A stretch of 64,000 bases of DNA from Melastoma dodecandrum. Taxonomy: Eukaryota > Streptophyta > Magnoliopsida > Myrtales > Melastomataceae. The stretch is taken from positions 186,001 to 250,000 of the forward strand of contig JARUPY010000395.1 of assembly GCA_029817715.1 (NCBI GenBank), written 5' to 3'. Shown one piece after another: positions 51,001-61,819 of this stretch (position 1 is its first letter; the number at the start of each line of letters is the position of its first letter). A program made the position numbers and the translations under genes. Below the pieces are notes generated by a model. It saw only the letters and a list, made by a program, of their open reading frames with translations. It searched no databases and had not been told where the DNA came from.

Positions 51001-51080
51001 TTCTGTTGTGGTTAAAATATGGGAATTTTTGTTTGAAGATAATTATTTTGCCAACCAATATCAATGGTAATATGTAATGA
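48024..51080. other. Unidentified DNA inside the NAD-ME copy B intron
   Basis: No homology to copy A. Bases 48024-48880 are ordinary AT-rich sequence. From about 48890 to 50690 the plus strand is strikingly rich in C and T, with many CCT, TTC and CAC runs (for example TCTTCATCTTCCCCTTCAAG near 50207). Several frames are open for 60-105 codons because of this composition, but none shows a domain. It may be an inserted LTR or other transposon fragment; I cannot identify it. From 50690 to 51080 intron-like AT-rich sequence resumes. Confidence 0.5.
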
Positions 51081-51180
51081 CAGGGAACGGTTGGAGTCGC
51101 AATTGCTGGTCATTTAGGAGCAGTAAGAGCTCAAGGAAGGGCCATGATTGGCTTTCCGAAAATGGAAAAGGTGGTTGCCA

Positions 51181-51600
51181 AATTGATTTCCAATGTTGTC
51201 TTCTGTAGTTAGTCGCCGTTCCGACTATTTTTGGAAGACGTGAAGCTACTACCGCGTAATTGACCCGTAACTTAGTGCCCCTGTTCCGAATGGAGACACT
51301 TGGGCATTAGGATAAATTTTTTCTAATTGTGTGAAAGATGCGGTTCCCAACTCCTTTTATTATTAATGGCGGAGTTCCCAATCGCGTCATTCACACACTT
51401 AGAAAATATTTCTCCTAGTGTACTTATGTCACCATCAAGAACCACGACAATAAGTTGAGCTTCAAAGACGCGGTTCCCAACTGCGCCATGGCCCTCCGAA
51501 ATTAGTGTCGTGGTTGGAAACCATGTCCTATTTATAAATTGAATGACGTAGTTCCCGATCGCACCTTAAGGACAGTATTTTGGGAGTTTTTCAAACTCGA
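51181..51600. repeat. Insertion with repeated GCGGTTCCCAACTGCGCC-like motif
   Basis: The NAD-ME exon breaks off at about 51181. In the following 400 bases the motif recurs four times on the same strand: 51338-51353, 51368-51389, 51467-51487 and 51544-51565, each a variant of GACGCGGTTCCCAACTGCGCC with one base or more changed. Spacing is irregular. No gene is present. It is probably part of a transposon that interrupts the exon. Confidence 0.6.
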
Positions 51601-52030
51601 ATTGCATTTCGTAAATTTGTTTTCAAAACTAACTCTAATTACGTACAAATCTCCTGTTTTCCCGTATCAATTATGATTTAGGCATGTCAGATTAGTATTT
51701 TTTTTGACATTTTTAAAGAGAAACTTATTTGATTGGTTGGGGCACTCTTCGTCAAGGTCTTTTGTTGATTCAAATTATATTTGCCTTCATGGGGAAATAA
51801 CTGATTACCATCTGGGACCAAGTGAGGGAAGTAAAGCCTGGCGTGCTACTTGGTTTGTCAGCTGTTGGTGGACTTTTCTCCATGGAGGTATAGAAGTTGT
51901 TCCAACCTCTTAGTTATCTATCACTGCAATGCTGTAATTCTAGACATACAAGGCCATTATCTTGTTTTCCAACATCTGCCTTATTTGCTATTTATTCCTT
52001 GAAGTGGGAAAGAACTAAGGTAAGGATATT

Positions 52031-52087
52031 CCCAGTTATCTTGTCATGGTAATCCTGACAAAATATGTTGCTGGTGATGAAAATTGG
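52031..52087. repeat. 57-bp sequence shared with 22732-22788
   Basis: Starts CCCAGTTATCTTGTCATGG and ends AAAATTGG. Here it lies in NAD-ME intron sequence 143 bases after the GLFSMEV exon and just before a TNL leader. At 22732 it lies just after TNL2 and before the VLEAMKG exon. The two copies differ at about four positions, and flanking bases are unrelated outside the 57. Confidence 0.9.
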
Positions 52088-52119
52088 CATTTTTACTTGT
52101 GTACCTTCGAAATCTAAGG

Positions 52120-52559
52120 AGGCCAAACCCATTACTGTTTTGTGAGCAAGAGGGATCGTCCTATTTATTAACATCAAATTAACTTAAAAAATTACGTATT
52201 CTGAACATTGAATTATAAATATTATATAATGAATTCTGAAAGTTGTTACCTATTCCGTGAAATATAACATTATATTGTGAAGTGGCAGGGGGGTGGTTAT
52301 AGAGATAATAACGGTAATTTCATGTAAGAGAAAGTAAGAGGGCCGAAGATCACTCGCCCGTGATTGTGGTGGGGACGAGGAAGACAGAGATGACGTTAAG
52401 GTAAGACCAAAGACGACTCTTTTTAGTCTTTTTTTATGAAGTCGTCGTCGGTTTTGCAGACGAAACTTCGTCGTTAGTTCCATGTTTTTCCAAACGGAAC
52501 TTCTTCGTAATTTCGAACTTCTCCTCCCCTTCAATTATTTTCATCCACAGGACCCATGC
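52120..52559 (+). pseudogene. TNL leader without its gene
   Basis: Bases 52120-52155 match the TNL1 upstream region (GAGGCCAAACCCATTACTG), and 52435-52559 match the TNL2 leader (GTCGTCGGTTTTGCAGACGA, then TTCAATTATTTTCATCCACA and GGACCCATGC). Homology ends at 52559, where a Mutator-like terminus starts, about 60 bases before the expected start codon. Bases 52160-52430 are unrecognised. The TNL body belonging to copy B has therefore been removed. Confidence 0.75.
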
Positions 52560-52864
52560 GGGAGCGGCTAACGTCCCGTGCGTGGGACGTCCCCCGCATT
52601 ATACTAATTCCGACCCTGATTTAGTACATTGTACTAAAACAGGGGACGAGCTCCAAATAAATTGTCAAAATAAACCATGGCATACATGAATGTCATATGT
52701 TTGATTACTCAAGTATTTCACGGGGTCTCCTTTATTACCGACATTTTTCTTGATGAGATCCCAAAGTACAGGTCTATCAAGGATATCGTAAGTCCACAAT
52801 TTTGGGTATTATTGGAGTATTTGTGAGAAAATCTTTCCAAGCTTTCCTCGCAAAGAGGGACAAC
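52560..52864. mobile_element. Solo Mutator-like terminus
   Basis: GGAGCGGCTAACGTCCCGTG, followed by CGTGGGACGTCCC, resembles the terminus of the two foldback elements (GG(A)AGCGGCTAACG plus a near-palindromic core), with CCC/GGG replacing TTA/TAA in the core. No mirror terminus is found in the following sequence, so the element is truncated, probably by the Tat-like LTR that begins at 52865. Confidence 0.5.
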
Positions 52865-54300
52865 TGTAATACCCCAAATTTTTTCATCCGATCAACATTT
52901 CCTTTAAAATAGTAGTCACACTCAAATCATCTAAGATTTAGGTAATTTATCAAAAATCATCCAAAGTCTCCCAAAAAAATCAATCAGACAATCACAACGT
53001 AAAAAAAATCCTAAGGATCTCTCTGGAATCCTCTCATTCCTCGAAGCTAAAGCTTTCCCATCCCCTTCACTGAATTATCAAACAATCCAAAAAAAAGAAA
53101 AAATTAGACGTGACGGCTTCGAGACGTCTCACCCTCAGAGATTCCTTCTCCCCCTCAGGGAATCGGAGGCCAACTCCTCCCCACACACAGAAATCGGAGG
53201 CCAACTCCTCCCCACACACAGACACTAGAGCCAAGGACACTCCCTCTCCAATGCTAACGAGCCAAAGCCTCCCGACCAGCTGACACCCTCCTCTCTGACC
53301 CGCCTCCTGTCACAACCACAATCTAAGCATGGATATGGACCGGCTCCAAGGCAGTCTCCCTCAAACGGACTCCACGACGTCCTTCTTCCTCCTCGGGCCA
53401 TTCCGAGTGAGGCAATCCCTCGGTGAGTTTTTTTCAATTTCTTTTCATATTCATTCAGCCCATCTTTTAATTTAGAACATGGCTGACCAACTTTCGTATT
53501 TTTTTTTGAAATCGTTGCACGTGACATGGGAACGTGAAACCGAGCCCCGACCGAGTCAGACACTCCGGACGTTTGTCTCCCTCTGCATCCAGCAACCTCC
53601 AAGGTACATCCCAAGGAAACGAACCTCTTGGCACATCTCGACAGTCCATTCCCTCAGCCAAGATCAAATCCCCTTTCCCAGCGTCTGAAGATTGACATCG
53701 ATTCAGGAGGGTGATCTCAAAGACTGTGCGAGGGGAACCCATGGTGGAGGCACGTCACCAAAGTGGCCCCAACTGATGAAGCCTTACCGGATCGGGCTCA
53801 ACGCTTGTTAAACAAAAGCAAATCTTTTGGAGCAAACGCCACTTTTTTGCACTCTTAGATGTAAGAGTTAGTAATTAGGAATTCCCGAACCAACTGTTTT
53901 TCCGACTTGAACAGATTTTAAAAAAAGTCGGTGGCAACTCTGTAATAGTTTATCTAAGTTAAACAATAACATTTTCACGAAGCCATCATGGATGGGTAAT
54001 GGCGACACGAGCCGCTCCCCGGATTTTCCCTAAAACTCCTATGCAAGGCCTTAACGCAGCCTTTCGCTCGTCACCCTCAAAGGACTTGGAAGATTGACGA
54101 AATGCCCCGTAGACCGGTGTAGGAATTCAGGGAAGGCCCAATTCCCTTCCGCAGGGTCGAATGCTCGAGTCACGATGTCGACCAGTTGGGCCTTGGGGGA
54201 ACGGGCCAGAATCCTCGGGTCGTCTGTACCGCAACGCGCATGCTAGATCGGAGGACGCGCGTACAACGATATTTCCTATATTATATTTTCATTTAACAGT
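52865..54300 (+). mobile_element. Tat/Ogre-like LTR, PBS and leader
   Basis: The LTR starts TGTAATACCCCAAATTTT at 52865 and ends between about 53913 and 53930. The putative primer binding site TGGCAACTCTGTAATAG starts at 53932. The leader (53950-54260) is the reverse complement counterpart of 11880-12170 (for example CACGAGCCGCTCCC and GAAGCCATCATGGATG). It contains no gag or pol. A 31-bp unit is tandemly doubled at 53161-53222 inside the LTR. The orientation is opposite to the copies at 11.85, 23.2 and 58.8 kb. From 54300 to 54462 nothing is recognised. Confidence 0.6.
53161..53222. repeat. Two tandem 31-bp units
   Basis: The unit AATCGGAGGCCAACTCCTCC plus CCACACACAGA is repeated twice without mismatch inside the Tat-like LTR. 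Confidence 0.95.
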
Positions 54301-54462
54301 TTGAATTTTAGTAAGGCTTGACCACAATTTTTTGTTTACCGTTAATTTGATTTAAGAAAAAGGACGAATTATCCGAAGAAGATCGCTTGAAAGTGAAAAA
54401 AAGAATGATCAATACATTTAGATAGACTTAAAAAGATATCAAAGACTACTTTTTTTGTCTTT

Positions 54463-54695
54463 ATGACAAGTCGTCGTCGGTTTGGCAGAGGGGAGAAACT
54501 TCTTCGAGCTTGTCCTCCCTCTTTTCCTTCAATTATTCTCATCCATTCATTCATTCAGAAGGATAAATCAATCCAACACGACCCCTGCCTTTTGGACAAT
54601 GTTCGATCATTTGTCGGTTGCTTTGGATGGCGCTAGTTATTGCTTTGGAAGCAACAACTAGCAGTGGCACGGTGAGCAACCCCCGTATCGGGGGC
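54463..54695 (+). pseudogene. TNL 5' end relic: leader and first about 20 codons
   Basis: Leader motifs GTCGTCGGTTTGGCAG, TTCAATTATTCTCATCCA, CGACCCCTGCCTTTTGG and GTTCGATCATTTGTCGG lead to an ATG at 54628. The following codons (MALVIALEATTSSGTVSNPR) align with the TNL2 start (MARTSEGGISSGTVNTP), then homology stops just before the TIR domain would begin. A 37-bp tandem pair follows immediately. This is the fifth TNL trace in the window, showing that the array once extended to the receptor kinase locus. Confidence 0.8.
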
Positions 54696-54708
54696 TTTTT
54701 GGAAGTCA

Positions 54709-54782
54709 AACTTTATAGGTTAGACTTTCTTCTTGTGCAAAATCGAACTTTATAGGTTAGACTTTCTTCTTGTGCAAAATCA
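54709..54782. repeat. Two tandem 37-bp units
   Basis: AACTTTATAGGTTAGACTTT plus CTTCTTGTGCAAAATCG occurs at 54709-54745 and again at 54746-54782, with one mismatch. Its AACTTTATAGG core recalls the GGACTTTATAAGTCC palindromes at 17.6 kb. From 54783 to 55174 the DNA is the upstream region of the receptor kinase. Confidence 0.9.
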
Positions 54783-55174
54783 AAGTTCAACTTTGGAGCT
54801 GCATTTCAAGAATTTCGAAGTTGTCTTCTCTATTTCGGAGATTTTATTTCTTCACTGAGCCCTTACTCATATCTGGAAAAGCTTTAGTCCGAAGAGGTCA
54901 GTCGTACTCTGCCGTGTTGGACCCGATCAATCGTTGCAAGTAGTTGTTTGGTGGGCCATAATGTATTTTAATTTGACTTAGTCGAAGGGCCGAACGGGGT
55001 AAAGAAAGCAAAACAATCAAAGTTGGAAGCGTTGTTTTCCTGACAACGCCAAATGAGAGAGACAGACGTCATTGGACTTGTGTGAATTCATTTTGCTTAT
55101 TGAACAGTGAAACCATTGGATTTGCTATATCTACCCATGATGCCCCTTTTGGTGCAACAATACACCTTCAAATT

Positions 55175-58100
55175 ATGGATTCTCTAATATCCTGCCTAGT
55201 TATCGTGTTTACAGGCCTGTTCTTGCTCTCCCGTGCTTTGTTGGCGCAGGCGGTAACTGTCAAGAGTAATGTAACTGACCGTGTCGCGTTGCTCCAGTTC
55301 AGGAGCCAGATATCTGACGACCCCGACCAGATACTTAGCTCGTGGAACGGCACCGTCGACTTCTGTTATTGGCCGGGCATCACTTGCAGCCGTCGTCATC
55401 ACCGCGTGACCAACTTAGAGCTTCCGGCCTCAAGATTCAGGGGGTCGTTGTCACCCTACATTGGGAACGTCAGCTTCCTCCGGATAATTAACATGGACAA
55501 CAACGGCTTTACCGGAGAAATCCTGCCTGAAATCGGCAATTTGCGACGGTTGACAGTGTTGAGCCTTGAAAACAACTCATTTTCAGGTCGGCTTCCGGAG
55601 AACATCTCGGGTTGCACAAAGCTGCGAGATATTGCCCTGAGGAATAGCAAGCTTGTTGGAGAAATACCTCGTGAATTCGCTGCTTTGTCAAAGCTTCGCT
55701 TCTTCGAAATCTCGGGCAACAATTTCTCGGGAAAGTTCCCCGATTTCTTCGGCAACTTTTCTTCTCTGGAGGTCATCGGCGGGGTGTACAACAACTTCAG
55801 GGGAACCATCCCAGCCTCTCTTGGGCAGCTGCAGCACTTGCAAACGGTTTTCTCTGGGATATAACTTGTTTACTGGTGCCATACCCGCCTCGATTTTCAA
55901 CATAACCACTCTAGCAGTAATTGATCTTGTGAGCAACCAGCTCGAGGGAGGTCTCCCTCGTGATATGGGAATCACTCTTCCTAATCTCTTTTTCACTGGT
56001 TTCGGTGATAATCATTTGACCGGTCTTCTCCCTCCTTCAATAGGAAATGCAACAAAAATAGAGATGCTGCAGATTCCCCGGAACAACTTAACTGGCTCGG
56101 TGCCTGATCTCAGTAATCTAAACCGGTTGCGGTGGTTGATTGTTACCCGTAATCAATTGGGCAGTGGCAAATCAGGCGACTTAAAATTCCTAGAGTCGCT
56201 CAACTCCACCAAACTACAGGCTCTGCTGTTCAATAGCAATAATTTTGGGGGAACGTTACCTCAATCCATAGGGAATTTATCATCCAGTTTGGATACTCTG
56301 TATTTTGACTCTACTCGACTGTCTGGATCCATCCCTTCTAGCATCGGAAATCTCCGCAACCTGGAACGTCTAATTATTGGCTGGAACCAAATGACGGGTA
56401 GACTCCCTGGGGAAATTGGTAGCCTCAGCAAGCTGCGGATTCTTGGAGCGCCATTCTGTCAATTCTCTGGAGAAATCCCATCTTCTCTAGGAAATTTGAC
56501 AATGTTGATGATACTCTCATTGGCAGGAAACGAATTGCGAGGGAGCATCCCAGCAAGCCTCGGGAAATGCCAAAACTTAATCGCATTGGATCTATCTCGA
56601 AACCATCTGAGTGGAACCATACCGTCGGAAGTCCTTCGTATACTCTCCTCGGTAGTCGCATTAGATTTATCGTATAATAGACTGACCGGTGCCCTTCCAG
56701 ATGAAATCGGTGGTCTAAACAAAATGGCGAGCTTGTATGTGCAGGAAAACAGATTGTCAGGACAAGTCCCCAACGCCCTCGGAGGTTGCACTAGCCTGGT
56801 GGAATTGTACATGCAGAATAATCTATTCAGTGGCAACATAGCTTCATTCCTAAGCCCTTTGAGAGGACTTCAATACTTAGACCTATCACTGAATAACTTT
56901 TCCGGTGAGATTCCTAAATTCTTAGGAGATTTTCAGCTCTCAGTCCTAAATTTGTCTTTCAATCATTTCGAGGGAGAAGTTCCAAATCGAGGAGGCTTCT
57001 TAAATGTCACTGGGATCTCTGTCATGGGAAATGACAAGCTCTGTGGTGGGATTCCATTGCTGAACTTATCAAGCTGTCCTATTCCTCAATCAAAACACAG
57101 GAGAAAAATCATGTCAAAGGTGATCATCGAAATCGTCAGTGGCATTGTCGTCCTATTTGTTATGCTTCTGTTGTTTGCAAGATATATCGTCATGAAGAGA
57201 TATAAAAGAAGAAACATAAAGCCAACGGCCGGATTGGTGCCAGTGGGCTCCTTTCCTCAAATTTCATATGAAGATATACCTAGGGCGACTGAAGGCCTCA
57301 ATCAAAACAACCTGATTGGTGTTGGGAGTTTTGGTTCCGTGTATAAAGGGATTCTTGAAAACGGTGAAAGTACGGTAGCCATTAAGGTTCTCGACCTCCA
57401 AAATTGCGCTGCATCGAAAAGCTTCATGGCAGAATGTGAGGCATTAAGGAATATCAGACACCGGAATCTCGTGAAGATTTTTACTGCCTGCTCGACCATT
57501 GATTTCCTAGGTAATGAATTTAAGGCCCTTGTGTATGAGTACATGGAAAATGGAAGCCTCGAAGATTGGCTGCATTCCAACGTTGCAGTGAGGGAGTCCC
57601 GGAAGTTAAGTTTAATGCGCAGGCTGCATATTGCTGTCGACATTGTTTGTGCATTGGAGTATCTTCATCACGAAAGTGAAACACCAATTGTTCATTGCGA
57701 TTTGAAGCCAAGCAATGTTCTTCTGGATGCGGACATGACTGCTCATGTCAGTGATTTCGGTCTCGCGAGGATTCTCTCCGCTGACGAAGTCATTGTACAA
57801 GCAAGCTCACTGGGGGTGAGAGGAACCATAGGTTACAGCCCTCCAGGTTTGTCAATTTCATGTAAATATGTTAATCTGTATGGTGTGCTTCGTATAAGCT
57901 TTGTCATAATGGTCCTTGACTGCAATATGTGCAGAGTATGGCATAGGAAGTGAAGTTTCAAGGGATGGTGATACTTATACTTACGGTGTCCTTCTGCTAG
58001 AGATGTTCACGGGAAAGAGACCGACGGATGACATGTTTCAGGACACTTGGAACATACGATGCTACTGCGAGGCCGCGTTGCCAGAAAGAGCTGCAGAAAT

Positions 58101-58293
58101 AGCCGACCCTTTTCTGTTTTCAAATGAGTTCGGAGAAGGTACAAACATCCGTGCTCCAAGGAGGGTGACAGAATGCCTAGTGAAGGTGTTTGAAGTCGGA
58201 ATTGGGTGTAGCCAGGAGTCACCAGGAGAAAGGATGGATATCCGTGTGGCTGCCGCAAAACTCCGCTCCCTCAAAAAAGCTTTGGCTTGCTGA
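55175..58293 (+). pseudogene. LRR-XII receptor-like kinase (At3g47570-like), one-base frameshift
   Basis: Plasma-membrane receptor kinase of the EFR/FLS2-related subfamily XII, which includes immune receptors. Signal peptide (LISCLVIVFTGLFLLSRALL), LRRNT with DRVALLQFRSQISDDP and CYWPGITC, about 20 LRRs, a transmembrane segment (IVSGIVVLFVMLLLFARYIV), then a kinase: GVGSFGSVYKG, VAIK, HCDLKPSNVLLD (non-RD, Cys before Asp) and VSDFGLA. One intron (57847-57934) splits the PPEYG codons, then SYG-like TYGVLLLEMFTGKRPTD follows. An extra T in the run at 55848-55851 shifts the frame and gives a TAA near 55862. Without it, exons 55175-57846 and 57935-58293 sum to exactly 1010 codons, the normal length for the family. 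A sequencing error is possible. As written, only a 229-residue secreted LRR fragment is encoded. Confidence 0.92.
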
Positions 58294-58783
58294 AGCTTCG
58301 TATCCTGAGTACCATCTGATGGGAGTCTTCCAGGAAGAAGACCCTCCGGAACAAGTTTTGCCAAAATGTTATCGGGAGCTCATTTTGCTCCAGCAAAAGT
58401 TTCATCAGTCTCATAGAATAAAATGAAATGTGGAAAGAATGTTAAGCTCTCAACTTAGCCTAATTTGCTACATGACACAAGTTCCAGATGATTAGTGATT
58501 CAGAAATGTCGTTCTGTGATGCCATTGGGGCTCAATTTACGCAGGTCTTAAAAAGGTAGCGTTGTAGTGTCCTGTCAAGCGGTCATCACTATGTCATTTC
58601 CGTTACGAATTAAAGGGTCCTTTCTTTGTCACCATATCTGCTGCACAGCGGATCGCTTTTCATGGAACGGGTCACAACTTCCTCGAGGAGACAGATGAGC
58701 AGAGTCCAAGCTCGCGAGTAGACTTCTGAACCACATATCCTACACTCCTGCGAGTAACATTGTATGCGTAGCCCTTCTGTGTT

Positions 58784-60417
58784 TAGTGCGCGCAATGGTT
58801 TGGACGACACAAGGATCCGAGGCCCGCTCCCTTCAGTCGACACCTCGACTCGAGTGTCGAGGCCCTACGAAAAGAGACGGATCCTCCCTTAGTTTCTAGT
58901 CAGGCCTGCGGGCGTTCGCCCAATCGTACCCAACTTCTTGTGAGAAAGTCAAGAACGACATGCAAAAGGCTATGTGTCGCCTCGTTAAGGATTGTTCGGG
59001 AAAACACTAGAGCGACTCCTGTCGTCTTCTCCTCATTCATGATGGCTTCGGAAAAATGGTTGCCGCGGGCGATCCCGTTTCCGGTTCCATTTAAAATGAA
59101 TATCCTCCCTTGACGATGAGGCTTCGGATTTTGAAAACGTGTCGGAGTTGCCACTAACTTATTTTAAGTTCAAGTTAGAAAAACTATAGAGATTCGTTAA
59201 GGTTCGGGAATTAGGGATTACTAAATCGCATGCGTCACAAAGAAAAGAGAGGCATTTACCTTGTGTTTCTAATGTCCGATTTATTTAAGCTCGATTTTAT
59301 AAAATGAATTGTTCGACATATAAAAAATTATCGAACTTAATAACACTTAAAATGACTACGTGAATCATTTTTTATAAAATATTCTTAAAAGTTGATTTCG
59401 GGCAAAACACCGGCAGCATAGATTGATTAATGCCCTTAACAGTTTCTACGCCAAAGTAAATTCAAGGGAGAACCGAGTGTTCGCCATTTCTCGCTCCCTA
59501 ACACCCCCGTTAGCGTTTATACCTCACGGTGCCGCTTTTAGAATAGGTTTACGGCGAACCTGGCGAGCCATTGATGTCGTAACGTTGGTGAGTGCGAAGC
59601 CGTCTTCAGAGGATCTTGATCTTCGAGAATCAAAATAAACTCTCTGTTGACCTGGTTTTGATGATGAACTTAAGCGACATGGTACTGGTGGTAAGCGACA
59701 TGTTACTGGTGGTCAGTAGTAATGCTTCACAAGTTATGTGTTCATTCTTAGCGATGAGCTTGAACAATGCGTTGCTGAACCACAGCTAGTAACCGCTATA
59801 TATTATTGCGTTCCAGTACACTGTTACTGTGATATTACGCATAAAAGTTGAAAATATGGAAACATATTTTTAATAATCACGATTTATTCCAAGATTTATT
59901 TTAATCTATCTTAGATAATTATTCTGAGTGTCTAGGTTCGTTTAACGTAGCCTAATGATTTTATCATAAGCACTAAGGCAACAAATAAAATGAGATTACC
60001 TTTCCAATTGTTATTTTTGGAAACAAAATATTTCTCTGATCTTCTGCAGCAACGTCTCGCTGTAATGGGAGAAAATATCAAATTAAATATATTTAATTAT
60101 CATAATCGATTAGATATAATGTTGGAGATTGGAAATAATCTATTTGATTGAGATGAGTTAAGGAAGTTACCGTTGGTGTCTTTCCTTCTATGGCACAGCA
60201 AACGTTGAGCAGACTGTTGTTGAATCCTGGCTGTCAGTTTTGGCAACAAATCTCGAAGATTGCCTAAACGTCCTTATGCTTCTTTCTCCGTTATAATCAG
60301 ACCAAGGAAGACATTTTCTCTCGGCCTTTGTGCGTCTGTGTGATCTGTGTGCGTCTGTGTGGTCTGTGTGATCTGTGTGGTCTGTGTGAGCTTTGTCCGT
60401 CGACGGAGAGCGGAAGG
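58784..60417 (-). mobile_element. Tat/Ogre-like leader and LTR fragment
   Basis: Leader block 58790-59130 resembles 11862-12150 (CACAAGGATCCGAGGCCCGC, CGACTCGAGTGTCG, TGATGGCTTCGG). A primer binding site equivalent is at 59143-59156 (GGAGTTGCCACTAA on the plus strand), followed by LTR-like sequence (TTCGGGAATTAGGGATTACT). Beyond about 59640 similarity fades. 59669-59712 contains a short doubled piece (AAGCGACATGKTACTGGTGG). The LTR outer end is not found before the Copia LTR at 60418. Bases 58294-58783 are the kinase 3' flank, with no gene. Confidence 0.45.
60326..60392. repeat. TG-rich microsatellite
   Basis: Imperfect repeats of CTGTGTGATCTGTGTGGT lie immediately upstream of the Copia LTR. 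Confidence 0.85.
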
Positions 60418-61679
60418 TGCTAAGTGTCTCCTGGTTCTTTCTCTTGCAAGCTGCATGTGAGAGTGTCAAGGGGCAGAGGTCAGATCCTTTGATCGTCTGA
60501 GAGGGATTGTGTGTCCTCGGTGCGTTCAACGAGCAGCCGGCGAATCGTCTAAGGGAAGCTAAGTGAATACCTGCTCTGAATTCAGTAACCGGTTGCTGAC
60601 CCATCGGCAAGAAGCCGTTCTTGTCGTGTCTTTTCGCAGGGAAGTCTCGAGCCTACGGAGTTTGAGTAGTTAGACACGCACTTGCAGGTGCGCGCCAGAA
60701 GTCTCGTGCCTGCAGGGTAGAGCAGGAGTTGGGAACGCCGCCGGAGTGAAAAGAGTTCCTCCCGAGCACGGGGTGCTGTGCAGAAGTCTTGAACGCCTGA
60801 TACAGAGGGTTAGTAAAGCAGGTTGCGTGGAAGCCAACGGATCGGAAAATTCCACCCTAGGCACTGGGTGTGCAGTGCAGTGAGTCACGGCTGTGGTAAC
60901 CGTGCACGTCCGAACTGAGTGTAGGACGGATACCTTCTAAGTGGCTTTGTGGTTTTCTTTGTGATCTTTGTGGTTCCTATCTTCTTGATCTTTGTGGTTC
61001 AACTTTGTGGTTGTCTCTTAAGCAAGTGCAGGCTTATCTTAAGGAGATACAAGATTTGTGTGGAAATCCTCTGCTGAACAATAAAGTGCTGAAGCAATCC
61101 TTCGCTGTGAAGTAGAAACGAGCTGCTCTCTGAGAATACATTCTTCACCGTAAGGAATTATCTGTGAGGATTTGTACTCTAACATAACGTTGTCTGTGTT
61201 CTTTGACAAGTCAGGTTTATATTAAGCGACAACGAGCTGTGGGGAATCCATTGAGCTACCAACTGCTGAGGAGAAGCATCATTCTGCTGGAAACGAGAAG
61301 ACGTCCACTGTGTGAGGAGCTGACCGTTGCCAGGAGTGATCATCTATTGTACGGGATTCTCAATCTCACTTTGTGAGAGGAACATACGCCTAGTGCAAGG
61401 GCTTTTTGCACCCATTATTTTATATAGTGGAATCCCCTTGTTGTTGGACAGTGGACGTAGGTCAATTAAGGCCGAACCACTATAAATCACTGTGTCCATT
61501 ACGATCGTGCAACACTCGTACAAAAACCTACTCGACAAAATCGTAACAACTACAGCAAAGTAGTTCTCATTCTATGAAACGCTCTGTTGTGATACATTAC
61601 CTTCCGCTGATGCTGAGAAAGGGCGAAAAAGTGATAAACACTAATTTACCCCCTCTTAGTGTACATGAACGATCCAACA
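60418..61679 (+). mobile_element. 5' LTR of a Copia element
   Basis: Starts TGCTAAGTGTCTCC and ends CGATCCAACA, 1262 bases, collinear with 24703-25839. It is followed by TTCGTATTAGAGCGGG, a degraded initiator-Met-type primer binding site. The long LTR together with the gag and integrase features downstream suggests the SIRE/Maximus lineage. The 3' LTR lies outside the window. Confidence 0.82.
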
Positions 61680-61819
61680 ATTCGTATTAGAGCGGGTTTG
61701 TTGGAAAGCTTTCTGTGTGATTGCTAGTACAGAACTCTGTTGCTGAATCAAAATAGCTTGTTGCTGAAACTCTTGCATTAAGCACAGTAAGGTGCTGTTG
61801 AGTGCTGAACAGAATATCG

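Larger units (their letters stand above)
38632..51887 (+). pseudogene. NAD-dependent malic enzyme pseudogene, copy B
   Basis: The longest malic enzyme remnant. Exons: about 38642-38765, 38830-38921, 39752-39869 (LKSIEEQ..WRILNRLHDRNETMYYE), 40429-40563 (badly decayed), 41303-41415, 47826-47886 (LPVMIDVGTNNEKLLKD), 51084-about 51180 (GTVGVAIAGHLGAVRAQGRA, FPKMEKVV) and about 51830-51887 (VKPGVLLGLSAVGGLFSMEV) with a GT donor at 51888. It shares with copy A the lost exon 1 donor and the roughly 20-base loss in exon 5 that deletes KLDLYVA. Exon 3 is better kept than in A. A 6-kb LTR element sits in the intron after exon 5, and unrelated DNA fills 48024-51080. The exons after GLFSMEV are absent; instead a TNL leader follows. 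Confidence 0.9.
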
